A stretch of 18,734 nucleotides of DNA, taken from HRBIN12 sp964640965 (lineage in GTDB: Bacteria; Actinomycetota; UBA4738; HRBIN12). The position numbers and the translations under genes are program-made. The stretch is from assembly GCA_964640965.1 (NCBI GenBank), contig CAZXJB010000043.1:1-18734 (forward strand), read 5' to 3'. Position 1 is the stretch's first letter, and the number at the start of each line of letters is the position of its first letter. The notes under the pieces were generated by a model that was not told the origin of the DNA, made no database searches, and worked only from the letters and a program-made list of their open reading frames with translations. Below, one piece after another: positions 8,164 through 14,889 of the stretch.

Positions 8164-9074
8164 GCTCCCACCGCCGCCGCGACCGTCTCCTCCTCGGTCC
8201 CGATGAGCTTCGCGTACAGGCTCGTGAGCACCACCATCCCGAACATCAGCACCATGGAGAGGGCCGCCGCGACCGGGTAGCGGCCGCGCGTGAGGTACTC
8301 GCTCTGGATGATGTTGCCGATCATCCTCGTCGCCGGTCCGCCGAGGATCTCCGCCTCCACGTAGTCACCCGTCGCCGGCACGAACGTGAGGAGCGTGGCG
8401 GCGAAGACCCCGGGCATCGACAGCGGGAAGATGACGTTCGCGAAGGCTCGGGTGGGGGTCGCGTACAGGTCGTAGGCCCCCTCGACGACGGCTCGATCGA
8501 TCCGCTCGATCGCCACGTAGAGGGGCAGCGCCGCGAACGGCAGGTAGTTGTAGATGAGCCCGCCCACGACCGCGATCCAGGTCGAGAGCACCCGGAAGTG
8601 CTCGGGGAGCAGCCCGAGGTCCTTCAGGGCCCCGAGCAGGATCCCGTTGTCCGCGAGGATGAACTTCCACTGCACCGTCCGGATGACGAACGAGACGAAG
8701 TACGGGAGCAGGATCATGAACAGCAGCGCGGACTTGAACCTGCCGCCGTAGAACGCGATCCAGTACGCGGCCGGATAGGCGAGCAGCACCGTGCCGAGCG
8801 TCGTCGCCCCCGCGTACACGACCGACCGGAGGAAGAACATCTGGCGCCCGGCGAGCGCGTCCACGTAGTTGCCGAACGACCAGGTGAACCGGAAGCCGCC
8901 CGACAGGAGCCCGCCGCTCTTCAGCGACATGTACCCCATGACGAGCACCGACCCGACGAAGAACGCGACGAGCCAGCTCCCGCCCGGGGTAAGCAACGCG
9001 TAGGCGGCGCGCCGGCGGCGGGCCGAGATGCCGTGCGGACGCGAGGTCCTCCGCGAGACGACGGTCGTGGCCAT
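8160..9074 (-). CDS. potB: Polyamine ABC transporter permease, PotB type
   Basis: This 304-aa integral membrane protein pairs with PotC to form the transport channel. After a basic N-terminus (RRTSRPHGISARRRR) there are hydrophobic helices at about 32-50, 84-108, 116-132, 165-189, 215-235 and 268-291. The EAA motif that contacts the ATPase is at about 199-222 (GAYDLYATPTRAF then PLSMPG). TFVPATGDYVEAEILGG (230-246) matches the conserved PotB segment. The ATG at 9074 lies 17 bases after the potD stop, with only a weak ribosome-binding site, and its stop overlaps the potC start by four bases, so all three genes should be co-transcribed. In order, spacing and motifs it is a standard PotB; substrate specificity comes from the binding protein. 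Confidence 0.92.
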   Translation of the reverse strand: MATTVVSRRTSRPHGISARRRRAAYALLTPGGSWLVAFFVGSVLVMGYMSLKSGGLLSGGFRFTWSFGNYVDALAGRQMFFLRSVVYAGATTLGTVLLAYPAAYWIAFYGGRFKSALLFMILLPYFVSFVIRTVQWKFILADNGILLGALKDLGLLPEHFRVLSTWIAVVGGLIYNYLPFAALPLYVAIERIDRAVVEGAYDLYATPTRAFANVIFPLSMPGVFAATLLTFVPATGDYVEAEILGGPATRMIGNIIQSEYLTRGRYPVAAALSMVLMFGMVVLTSLYAKLIGTEEETVAAAVGA

Positions 9075-9091
9075 CGCTCAGGGCTCGCCGG

Positions 9092-10381
9092 TCACGCCTG
9101 CTCCGAGATGGGCTCGAAGATCGCGTCCCACTCGGCCTTCTCCTCGTCGCTCTCGAACGTCCGGCCGAAGCGCGTGCGCGCGAGGAGCTCCTCGGTCGGG
9201 AACAGGTACTCGCTGTTCGCCGTCTCGTACAGCTTTCGCGCGTAGCCCTTCCAGCCCTTCTCCTCGGCCTTCCGCGCGTCCTCGAGGATGAGGTCCCGGA
9301 CCTCCTTCACGGGCGACATGTACAGGACCCACTCCGCGACCATCGTGGCGATCCTCGGCCGGTAGTAGAAGTCCATGAGCGTGAGCGCGCTCACGGGGTG
9401 CTCGGCCCCGGCGGGGATCATCATGTTGTCGGTCCAGAACAGGCATCCGCCCTCGGGGAAGACGAACTCGAGGTTCGGGTACCCGCCCCAGGTGTGGTAG
9501 TAAAGGATGTCGCCCGACCAGGCCATGCACGCGGCGAGGTTCCCGTTCGTCAGGTCGTCCACGTAGTTCTGCTCGTAGTACTGGCGGACGAGCCCGGTCT
9601 CGCGCTGCTTCAGGAGCCAGTCGGCCGCGACGCGCCAGTCCTCGGGCGTCGAGGTCTCGGGGTCGATCCCGAGGTTCCACATCACGAAGTCGGCCATCTC
9701 GCTCACGAGCATCCCGACGCCGCCCGGCGGCAGCTTGTGCGGGTCGGCGAGGTCCTCGAGCTTCGTGATCGGCGCCTCGACGAGGTCGCGGTTCACCGCG
9801 ATCCCGGTGAGCCCCGACTGCCACACCATCGAGTGCTTCGCCCCCGGGTCGAACGGTGGGTCCTTCGCCCAGTCGTTCGCGTGCGCGTCGAAGTTCGGCC
9901 GCTTCGTGGTGTCGAGCGGGTAGACCCACCCGTTCTTCACCAAGGCGGTGAACTCCCACCCGTTGCTGATCACGATGATGTCCCAGCCCGTCGACTGCCC
10001 GGCCTGGAGCTGGGGCTGGAGCTTGCCGAAGAACGAGGGGTTGTCCTGGATCACCTCCTTGTAGATGACGGAGATGCCCGTCTCCTCCTCGAACTTCCGC
10101 AGCGTCGGAACGTACCGCTCGCCGGTCTCGGGATCCTTGGCCTTGTCGATGTAGATCGGCCAGTTCGCGAAGTTCACCTGCCCTTCGGGCGGGCCCGAGA
10201 AGAGCTCGTGCACGTCGACGCCGGCGGTCCCGGTCTCGCGCGCACACGCCGCGAGCAGCGGCGGCAGGCCGAGCCCGGCCGCTCCGACGCCCGCGGCGCG
10301 CAGGAACCCCCGTCGGGTGAGCCGGTGCCGCAGCACCTCCTGCAGGAACCCGAGATCCGCGTCATCGGGGGATGCGTTCAT
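9092..10381 (-). CDS. potD: Polyamine-binding lipoprotein, PotD/PotF type
   Basis: This 429-aa extracytoplasmic solute-binding protein captures polyamine for the PotB/PotC permeases. The N-terminus carries a twin-arginine signal (TRRGFLR, 22-28) followed by a lipobox PLLAAC with Cys46, so it is probably exported folded by Tat and lipid-anchored. Mature landmarks match PotD: FANWPIYID (71-79, W74 at the place of the ligand-stacking Trp), SEMADFV (227-233), MAWSGD (286-291) and WTDNMMIP (316-323), where W316 and D318 correspond to the Trp/Asp pair that holds the polyamine in E. coli PotD. The ATG at 10381 has GGGAGG 8 bases upstream. It is the first transporter gene, consistent with higher expression of the binding protein. 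The conserved acidic and aromatic residues suggest a functional site, but spermidine versus putrescine cannot be told. Confidence 0.93.
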   Translation of the reverse strand: MNASPDDADLGFLQEVLRHRLTRRGFLRAAGVGAAGLGLPPLLAACARETGTAGVDVHELFSGPPEGQVNFANWPIYIDKAKDPETGERYVPTLRKFEEETGISVIYKEVIQDNPSFFGKLQPQLQAGQSTGWDIIVISNGWEFTALVKNGWVYPLDTTKRPNFDAHANDWAKDPPFDPGAKHSMVWQSGLTGIAVNRDLVEAPITKLEDLADPHKLPPGGVGMLVSEMADFVMWNLGIDPETSTPEDWRVAADWLLKQRETGLVRQYYEQNYVDDLTNGNLAACMAWSGDILYYHTWGGYPNLEFVFPEGGCLFWTDNMMIPAGAEHPVSALTLMDFYYRPRIATMVAEWVLYMSPVKEVRDLILEDARKAEEKGWKGYARKLYETANSEYLFPTEELLARTRFGRTFESDEEKAEWDAIFEPISEQA

Positions 10382-10609
10382 GGCTCAGTCCTCCCATCTC
10401 CAGGGAACGTGTGATCCGGCGTCGGTGCCGGAGCGGGTGGATGACCGAGGCGACCGGGTGTGCGCGGAGATCCTCGTGGCCGAGCCGGCCGCGGGGCGCG
10501 AGGGTCGGCGCACGACAGCGGGCACACCGCATCGCCCCTCCCACGTCATGCTAGTGCACGCGGGAGGTCGCGCGCGGCCCACCCGGCCCCCGCGGGGCGG
10601 GCCCCGAGG
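10382..10609 (-). promoter_or_regulatory. potD upstream region: predicted promoter and unusual leader
   Basis: This 228-base gap separates the MBL hydrolase stop from potD. On the minus strand a TAGCAT -10 box lies at 10548-10553, predicting a start near 10541 and a leader of about 160 bases. Just after it, GGGAGGGG precedes an ATG at 10532 opening a 56-codon frame that ends at 10362 inside potD and begins MRCARCRAP; it may be a leader peptide or may be chance. A hairpin (TCCGGC/GCCGGA, 6 bp with a 6-base loop) lies at 10415-10432. Near 10580 the GC-rich palindrome CCCCGCGGGG follows the MBL gene and could help end that transcript, but it has no T tract. Confidence 0.4.
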
Positions 10610-11500
10610 CTAGTCGGTCTCCTGGAGGACCGCCAGGCTGCAGGGGCCGCACAGGCGGGCCCGGCCCGTCACCGGCCGCCCGCACCGGGCGCACGCCCGG
10701 GGATCGGCGAGCGTGAAGGCGGTCTCGCCGTCGACCTTCACGCGGCGGACCCGCCCCTCGGCCTCGAGCTTCAGCAGGTGTGCGAGGACCGAGCGCGCCG
10801 CGAGCGGGTGGAGCTCGGGCGGGTACGCCGCGTAGATCGTCGGGACGAGCTGCTCGGGGGTGCGGGGCCCTTCGACCAGGCCCTCGAGCACCTCCCGCTC
10901 GCGCTCCTCCCGGTGGGCGAGGTACTCCTCGAGCTTGGCCATCGCGTCGAGCACGACCGGCCCGTGCCCCGGGTAGATCGTGCGGGGACGGAGCTCCCGC
11001 AGCCGCCGGAGCGAGCGCAGGTATTGCGCGAGGTCGCCCTCGGGGGGATCGATCACGCTCGTCCCGCGCCCGAGCACGGTGTCGCCCGTGAACAGCGCCC
11101 GGTCGGGCTCGAGCAGGAAGGCCACGTGATCGGGGGTGTGCCCCGGGGTCGCGATCACCCGGAGCCGGACGCCGGGCAAGCGGATCTCCTGGCCGTCGCG
11201 CAGCCGGCGCATCTGCTCGGCCGGCCGCGCCGCGTACACCGGCGCTCCGGTGCGGCGGCCGAGCGTGAGCGCGCCCGGGGCGTGGTCGGGGTGGTCGTGG
11301 GTGAGCAGGATCGCGCCGATACGGCCGGCGGCGGCCAGCACCTCGGCGAGGTGCCGGGGATCGTCCACCCCCGGGTCGATGACCGCGGCCGGCCACCGGC
11401 CGACGACCCAGGTGTTGGTGCCCTCCAGCTCGCGCACGCCCGGGTTCGGCGCGAGGACCCGGACGATCGGCGTGAGGGCGGTCGGGAGGTCGGTGTCCAT
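10610..11500 (-). CDS. MBL-fold metallohydrolase with winged helix and zinc-ribbon-like tail
   Basis: This 296-aa hydrolase has the metallo-beta-lactamase dinuclear metal site: THDHPDH (67-73; H68, H70, D72, H73), H121 in ATPGHTPDH, D140 in FTGDTVLG and H179 in YPGHG. Residues about 195-265 form a winged-helix-like region, as in the LACTB2/beta-lactamase-like subfamily. The last 30 residues add C270-x2-C273 and C284-x2-C287, a zinc-ribbon-like knuckle that I do not associate with standard members. The substrate is unknown; relatives include hydroxyacylglutathione hydrolases, and human LACTB2 is an endoribonuclease. The ATG at 11500 is 12 bases after the Nudix stop, with a weak ribosome-binding site, implying one operon. 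From memory, a similar MBL hydrolase sits beside crp in mycobacteria and streptomycetes, so the link to the nearby Crp/Fnr gene may be old. Confidence 0.87.
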   Translation of the reverse strand: MDTDLPTALTPIVRVLAPNPGVRELEGTNTWVVGRWPAAVIDPGVDDPRHLAEVLAAAGRIGAILLTHDHPDHAPGALTLGRRTGAPVYAARPAEQMRRLRDGQEIRLPGVRLRVIATPGHTPDHVAFLLEPDRALFTGDTVLGRGTSVIDPPEGDLAQYLRSLRRLRELRPRTIYPGHGPVVLDAMAKLEEYLAHREEREREVLEGLVEGPRTPEQLVPTIYAAYPPELHPLAARSVLAHLLKLEAEGRVRRVKVDGETAFTLADPRACARCGRPVTGRARLCGPCSLAVLQETD

Positions 11501-11512
11501 CTCAGGCCCTGC

Positions 11513-12178
11513 TCAGTCCTGCCAGAAGGTCGAGCGCGGCAGCCGGGCGAGCTCCTCCTCGTCGGGCTCGCGCGTCGGGATCTCGAGCGCGAGCACCTCC
11601 GCCACGCTGGCGCACCCGGCGAGGGCCCGCACGGTGTGGTAGGTCGGCCAGTAGAGCTTCCGCCGCCCCTCCCGCCACTCCGCGAGCAGCCGGGCCGGCG
11701 AGCTCCACCAGGCCGCCGCGATCTCCCGCCCGTCGGGCGCCGGCTCGAGGCCGGGAGGGGAGGCCACCGCGAAGTAGTCGGCGTCGAAGCGCACCGGCAC
11801 GTCCTCCGGCGCGATCCAGTGGGCGATGCGCACGAGTTGCGCGGGGGAGGGGGGCGCGTCGTCGATCGCCCGGAGCGGCGCTTCGCCGCCCTCGTCGCCG
11901 GGCCCCGCCCCCGCGAGCCCGACCGCGGTGAGGGCCAGCCCGACCTCCTCGAGGAGCTCGCGCACCGCGCAGGCCCGCGCCGCCTCCGCCGAGGAGCCGA
12001 ACCAGCGCTCGGCCGCCCGCTCGTCGGCCGCGTCGACCGCGCCGCCGGGGAAGGCGACGTACCCGGGCAGGAAGCGGCTCGCCCCGCTGCGCTCGAGCAC
12101 GAGGACCTCCGGCCCGTCCGCCCCCGGGCGGGCCGCGATCACGACGGCGGCTCGTCGGATGTCCACGCGGCGCATCAT
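11513..12178 (-). CDS. Nudix hydrolase, NUDT7/8/19-like
   Basis: This 221-aa Nudix-family hydrolase would cleave a nucleoside diphosphate linked to another moiety. The Nudix box is the stretched form: FPGGAVDAAD (43-52), then an insertion of about 20 residues, then AVRELLEEVGL (71-81), with the metal-binding REXXEE glutamates E74, E77 and E78. This layout, plus a long C-terminal region with WWSSPARLL and YWPTYHTV, resembles human NUDT19/NUDT8 and suggests CoA or an acyl-CoA as substrate; the sequence does not prove this. Two in-frame ATGs (12178 and 12175) are possible and neither has a clear ribosome-binding site. The gene is divergent from the methyltransferase gene with 29 bases between, so their promoters must overlap. 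It leads the MBL hydrolase by 12 bases and is likely its operon partner. Confidence 0.88.
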   Translation of the reverse strand: MMRRVDIRRAAVVIAARPGADGPEVLVLERSGASRFLPGYVAFPGGAVDAADERAAERWFGSSAEAARACAVRELLEEVGLALTAVGLAGAGPGDEGGEAPLRAIDDAPPSPAQLVRIAHWIAPEDVPVRFDADYFAVASPPGLEPAPDGREIAAAWWSSPARLLAEWREGRRKLYWPTYHTVRALAGCASVAEVLALEIPTREPDEEELARLPRSTFWQD

Positions 12179-12194
12179 CCCAGACGGCGGCGGC

Positions 12195-12200
12195 TACGCT
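12195..12200 (+). promoter_or_regulatory. Predicted -10 box for a leaderless midA-like transcript
   Basis: TACGCT matches TANNNT and ends 7 bases before the GTG at 12208, which has no Shine-Dalgarno sequence. Transcription would begin at or next to the start codon. It lies in a 29-base divergent gap shared with the Nudix gene. Confidence 0.45.
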
Positions 12201-12207
12201 GGCCCAC

Positions 12208-13293
12208 GTGAGCGAGCAGGTCCTCCGCGCGATCCGCGCCGCCATCGCCGAGCGCGGACCCATCACGTTCGCCGAGTTCATGGAGCACGCCCTCTACGGG
12301 CCGGGGGGCTTCTACGAACACCCGCCGATCGGCGCGGCGGGCCACTTCGTGACGAGCCCCCACGTGCACCCCGTCTTCGCCGACCTCGTCCGCTTCGCGC
12401 TCCAGCAGGCCTGGGAGGCCCTCGGCCGTCCCGAGCCCCTGCGCCTCGTCGAGCTCGGGGCGGGCGACGGCACCCTCGCCCGCGGCATCCTCCTCGGCCT
12501 CGAGGTCGCGGGCATCCCGGTCGGGTACACGGCGGTCGAGGTCTCGTCCGGCGCGCGCGAGCGCCTGCGCGGGCTCCCTGTCCGCGTCGAGCCCTCCTTC
12601 GAGGCGGTGGAGCCCCTCGACCCCGGCGTCGTGCTCGCCAACGAGCTCCTCGACAACCTCCCGTTCCGGCGCGTCCGACGGCGGCGGGGCGCGCTCGTCG
12701 AGGTGCGGATCGGCCTCGACGCCGGCCGGCTCGCCGAGGTCGAGGTCCCCTGCGAGCCGGACCTCGCGGCGCTCGTGGTGGACGGCCTCGGCGAGGGCCA
12801 GGAGGCGGTCGTCCCGACCGGGGCGCTCGCCCTCGTGGAGCTCCTCGCGGCGAAGCTCGCCCGCGGGTACGCGCTCCTCATCGACTACGGTTCCGTCGGC
12901 GGTCCGGCCGGCGAGGTCCACGGCTACCGGGGCCACGCGGTCCTCGAGGACGTGCTCGCCGACCCCGGCAGCGCCGACGTCACCGCGGGGGTGGACCTGG
13001 GCCTCGTCGCGGCGCGGGCCGAGGAGCTCGGCCTCGTCCGGCACGGGATCGTCTCCCAGTGGCGAGCCCTCCTCGCGCTCGGCTACGAGCGCTGGGCGCA
13101 GGGCGAGCGCGCCCGCCAGGCCGACCTGCTCGCGGCCCGCCGGGGCCTCGAGGCCGTCCGGGCCTTCGAGGGCCGCAGCCGCGCGAGCCTGCTCGTGGAC
13201 CCCGCGGCGCTCGGGCGCCTGCGGTGGCTCCTGCTCTCGACGCCGGGACTGCCGACGCCCCCCTGGCTCGCGGAGGCCCTCGAGGGGGACTGA
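12208..13293 (+). CDS. MidA/NDUFAF7-family SAM-dependent methyltransferase
   Basis: This 361-aa class I methyltransferase belongs to the DUF185/COG1565 (MidA) family. The family signature ALYGPGGFY then IGAAGHFVTSPHVHPVFADL is at 28-60, the SAM-binding motif VELGAGDGTLARG is at 81-93, NELLDNLPFRRV is at 145-156, LLIDYG is at 223-228, and the late motif H-x-VLEDVLADPGSADVTAGVD is at 243-263. Eukaryotic NDUFAF7 dimethylates an arginine on complex I subunit NDUFS2, the homologue of NuoD; a nuoD-like gene lies 1.6 kb downstream. Two family positions look altered (GHF for the usual GDF and TSPH for TSPE), judged from memory. The GTG start at 12208 is chosen because a TANNNT box ends 7 bases upstream; the protein then begins where the family usually begins. 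The target protein here is an inference. Confidence 0.9.
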   Translation: MSEQVLRAIRAAIAERGPITFAEFMEHALYGPGGFYEHPPIGAAGHFVTSPHVHPVFADLVRFALQQAWEALGRPEPLRLVELGAGDGTLARGILLGLEVAGIPVGYTAVEVSSGARERLRGLPVRVEPSFEAVEPLDPGVVLANELLDNLPFRRVRRRRGALVEVRIGLDAGRLAEVEVPCEPDLAALVVDGLGEGQEAVVPTGALALVELLAAKLARGYALLIDYGSVGGPAGEVHGYRGHAVLEDVLADPGSADVTAGVDLGLVAARAEELGLVRHGIVSQWRALLALGYERWAQGERARQADLLAARRGLEAVRAFEGRSRASLLVDPAALGRLRWLLLSTPGLPTPPWLAEALEGD

Positions 13294-13362
13294 CCGGGCA
13301 CGTCGCGGCGTCCGGCGCGGACATGGACGTTCGGCCCCTTCCCGACCGCCGGCCGCCCCCGA

Positions 13363-13368
13363 TAGCAT
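13363..13368 (+). promoter_or_regulatory. Predicted -10 box for the secreted beta-propeller gene
   Basis: TAGCAT fits TANNNT and predicts a start near 13375. The resulting leader of about 24 bases holds GGGAGG (13386-13391), 7 bases before the ATG at 13399. The 105-base gap after the methyltransferase gene therefore has its own promoter. A short hairpin, GTCCG/CGGAC around 13310-13322, may mark the end of the upstream transcript. Confidence 0.45.
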
Positions 13369-13398
13369 CGGCGGAGAGTCCCCTCGGGAGGTTCCGCC

Positions 13399-14844
13399 AT
13401 GCGTCCACGCCGCATCGCCGCCATCCTCACCGCCTCCCTCCTCGCGGCCGCCGCCCTGTGGTGGGTGCGGCCGGCCGCCGAGCCCGTGCCCCGACCGCGT
13501 GCCGGCGTCGCGGCCGAGAACGAGGAGGCCGAGGAGCAGGCCGAGACCGTCGAGCAGCACCGGGAGGCGGTTGCGGAGGCCCTCGCCGCGGGCACGCTCG
13601 GCCGGATCGAGCCCGTGCGCCACCTCCGCACCCGCGCCTGGGCCGGGGAGCGGCTCATGCACCCCACCGCCGACGACTGGGAGCCGGCGATCGCCGCCGA
13701 CCCCCGAGAGCCCTGGGTGTACGTCGCGATCACCCGGTTCGGTTATCCCCCGTGCCCACAGGGGAACTGCCCCGACCCCGCCATCGTCGTGCGGACCTCG
13801 CCCGACGGCGGTCGGACCTTCGACGACCCCGTCTACGTGTGCGAGTGCCGCCGGGTGCAGTCGCAGTTCGACCCCCTCCTCGAGGTCGTGCCCCGGACCG
13901 GCGAGCTGTACGCCGCGTGGATGAACGACTGGAACATCGTCTTCGCGCGCTCCACCGACCACGGGCGGACGTGGTCGGCGCCCGTCTCGGTCTCGGGGAA
14001 GGTCTCCTGGGGCGACAAGCCCGCGATGGCCGTCTCGCGCAACGGGCGCGACGTCTACATCTCCTTCAACGGCCCGACCGGGGGCGACGCGTACGTGGCG
14101 CTCTCCCACGACGGCGGCGAGACCTTCACCCAGGTGCGCGTCACCCACGGCCCGCGCTACTACTTCGCCTACCAGGGCGCCGTCGCGCCCGACGGGCGCG
14201 TCACCTTCGCCGAGATGAGCGAGACCTACACGGGGCCCGGCGGCGCGAGCGAGGGGCCGGTGCTCGTCCACGCGATCTCCTCCTCCGACGGCGGACGCAC
14301 CTGGACCGACGTGGTCGTGGACTCGGTCGAGCTCGGCGTGCCGTGCACCTCCGAGTGGTGCTACGCGGACTACTACGACGGCCACGCGGCCCTCGCCGCC
14401 GACCGCGACGGCGACCTCGTGATCGCCTACGACGGAGCGACGGCGGTCGGCGGGCCGCGCCGGGTGTGGGTCCGCTCCTCCACCGACGGCGGCCGCACGT
14501 GGAGCGCCAGGGTCCCGCTCTCGCCCCGGGCGGTGAACGCCGGGTTCCCGGCGGCCGTCGGCGCCGGCGACGACGAGGTGCGCCTGTGGTTCATGGACCA
14601 GCGCACGGGCCGCTGGAACGTCTGGTACCGGCGCTCGACCGACCTCGGCGCGACCTGGTCGGCCGCGGTCCGGATCTCCGACGCGACCTCCGGCACCGCC
14701 TACAAGGACGCCGACGGGTTCGCGGAGGTCTACGGCGACTACGGCGAGATCGACATCACCAGCCGGGGCCGCACGGTCGCGGTCTGGGGCGAGGGCGCGA
14801 GCTACCGCGGACCCGGCGGGGTCTGGTTCAACCGCGAGATCTAG
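13399..14844 (+). CDS. Secreted or anchored Asp-box (BNR) beta-propeller protein
   Basis: This 481-aa protein has an N-terminal export signal or membrane anchor (basic MRPRR, hydrophobic core about 7-22), a glutamate-rich linker (38-62) and a repeat domain. Six Asp boxes (S-x-D-x-G-x-T-W/F) are visible: SPDGGRTF 134-141, STDHGRTW 185-192, SHDGGETF 236-243, SSDGGRTW 295-302, STDGGRTW 361-368 and STDLGATW 413-420. The 51-66 residue spacing fits a six-bladed propeller of the sialidase/BNR fold. The FRIP arginine motif of true sialidases was not found, so glycosidase activity is not claimed. Six cysteines fall as close pairs (119/124, 148/150, 316/321), suggesting disulfides and a place outside the cytoplasm. 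The ATG is fixed by GGGAGG 7 bases upstream. The role is unknown: exo-enzyme, carbohydrate binding or envelope scaffold. Confidence 0.87.
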   Translation: MRPRRIAAILTASLLAAAALWWVRPAAEPVPRPRAGVAAENEEAEEQAETVEQHREAVAEALAAGTLGRIEPVRHLRTRAWAGERLMHPTADDWEPAIAADPREPWVYVAITRFGYPPCPQGNCPDPAIVVRTSPDGGRTFDDPVYVCECRRVQSQFDPLLEVVPRTGELYAAWMNDWNIVFARSTDHGRTWSAPVSVSGKVSWGDKPAMAVSRNGRDVYISFNGPTGGDAYVALSHDGGETFTQVRVTHGPRYYFAYQGAVAPDGRVTFAEMSETYTGPGGASEGPVLVHAISSSDGGRTWTDVVVDSVELGVPCTSEWCYADYYDGHAALAADRDGDLVIAYDGATAVGGPRRVWVRSSTDGGRTWSARVPLSPRAVNAGFPAAVGAGDDEVRLWFMDQRTGRWNVWYRRSTDLGATWSAAVRISDATSGTAYKDADGFAEVYGDYGEIDITSRGRTVAVWGEGASYRGPGGVWFNREI

Positions 14845-14857
14845 TCTGGGCCAGACT
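14843..14857. repeat. 7-bp inverted repeat at the end of the beta-propeller gene
   Basis: AGTCTGG and CCAGACT flank a single central G. The repeat begins within the TAG stop codon. The loop is too short for the full stem, though a shorter AGTCT stem could form. It may belong to the termination signal or be a protein-binding site; chance is also possible. Confidence 0.4.
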
Positions 14858-14867
14858 GCTCTTCGCC

Positions 14868-14884
14868 GCCGGCGGCCTGCCGGC
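14868..14884. terminator. Possible bidirectional terminator between convergent genes
   Basis: In the 45-base gap between convergent genes, GCCGGC is repeated with a 5-base spacer (14868-14873 and 14879-14884), able to form a 6-bp GC hairpin on either strand. There is no T tract, which is common in GC-rich actinobacteria, so function is uncertain. Confidence 0.3.
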
Positions 14885-14889
14885 TCGGC

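Noticed and set aside
13294..13398. Possible selC (tRNA-Sec) or other tRNA in the gap before the propeller gene
   Set aside because: No acceptor stem, T-loop or anticodon arm could be fitted on either strand; the gap is explained by a promoter and ribosome-binding site.
13399..14844. Annotation as exo-alpha-sialidase
   Set aside because: The Asp boxes are shared by many propellers and the FRIP arginine motif was not found, so enzyme activity is not supported.
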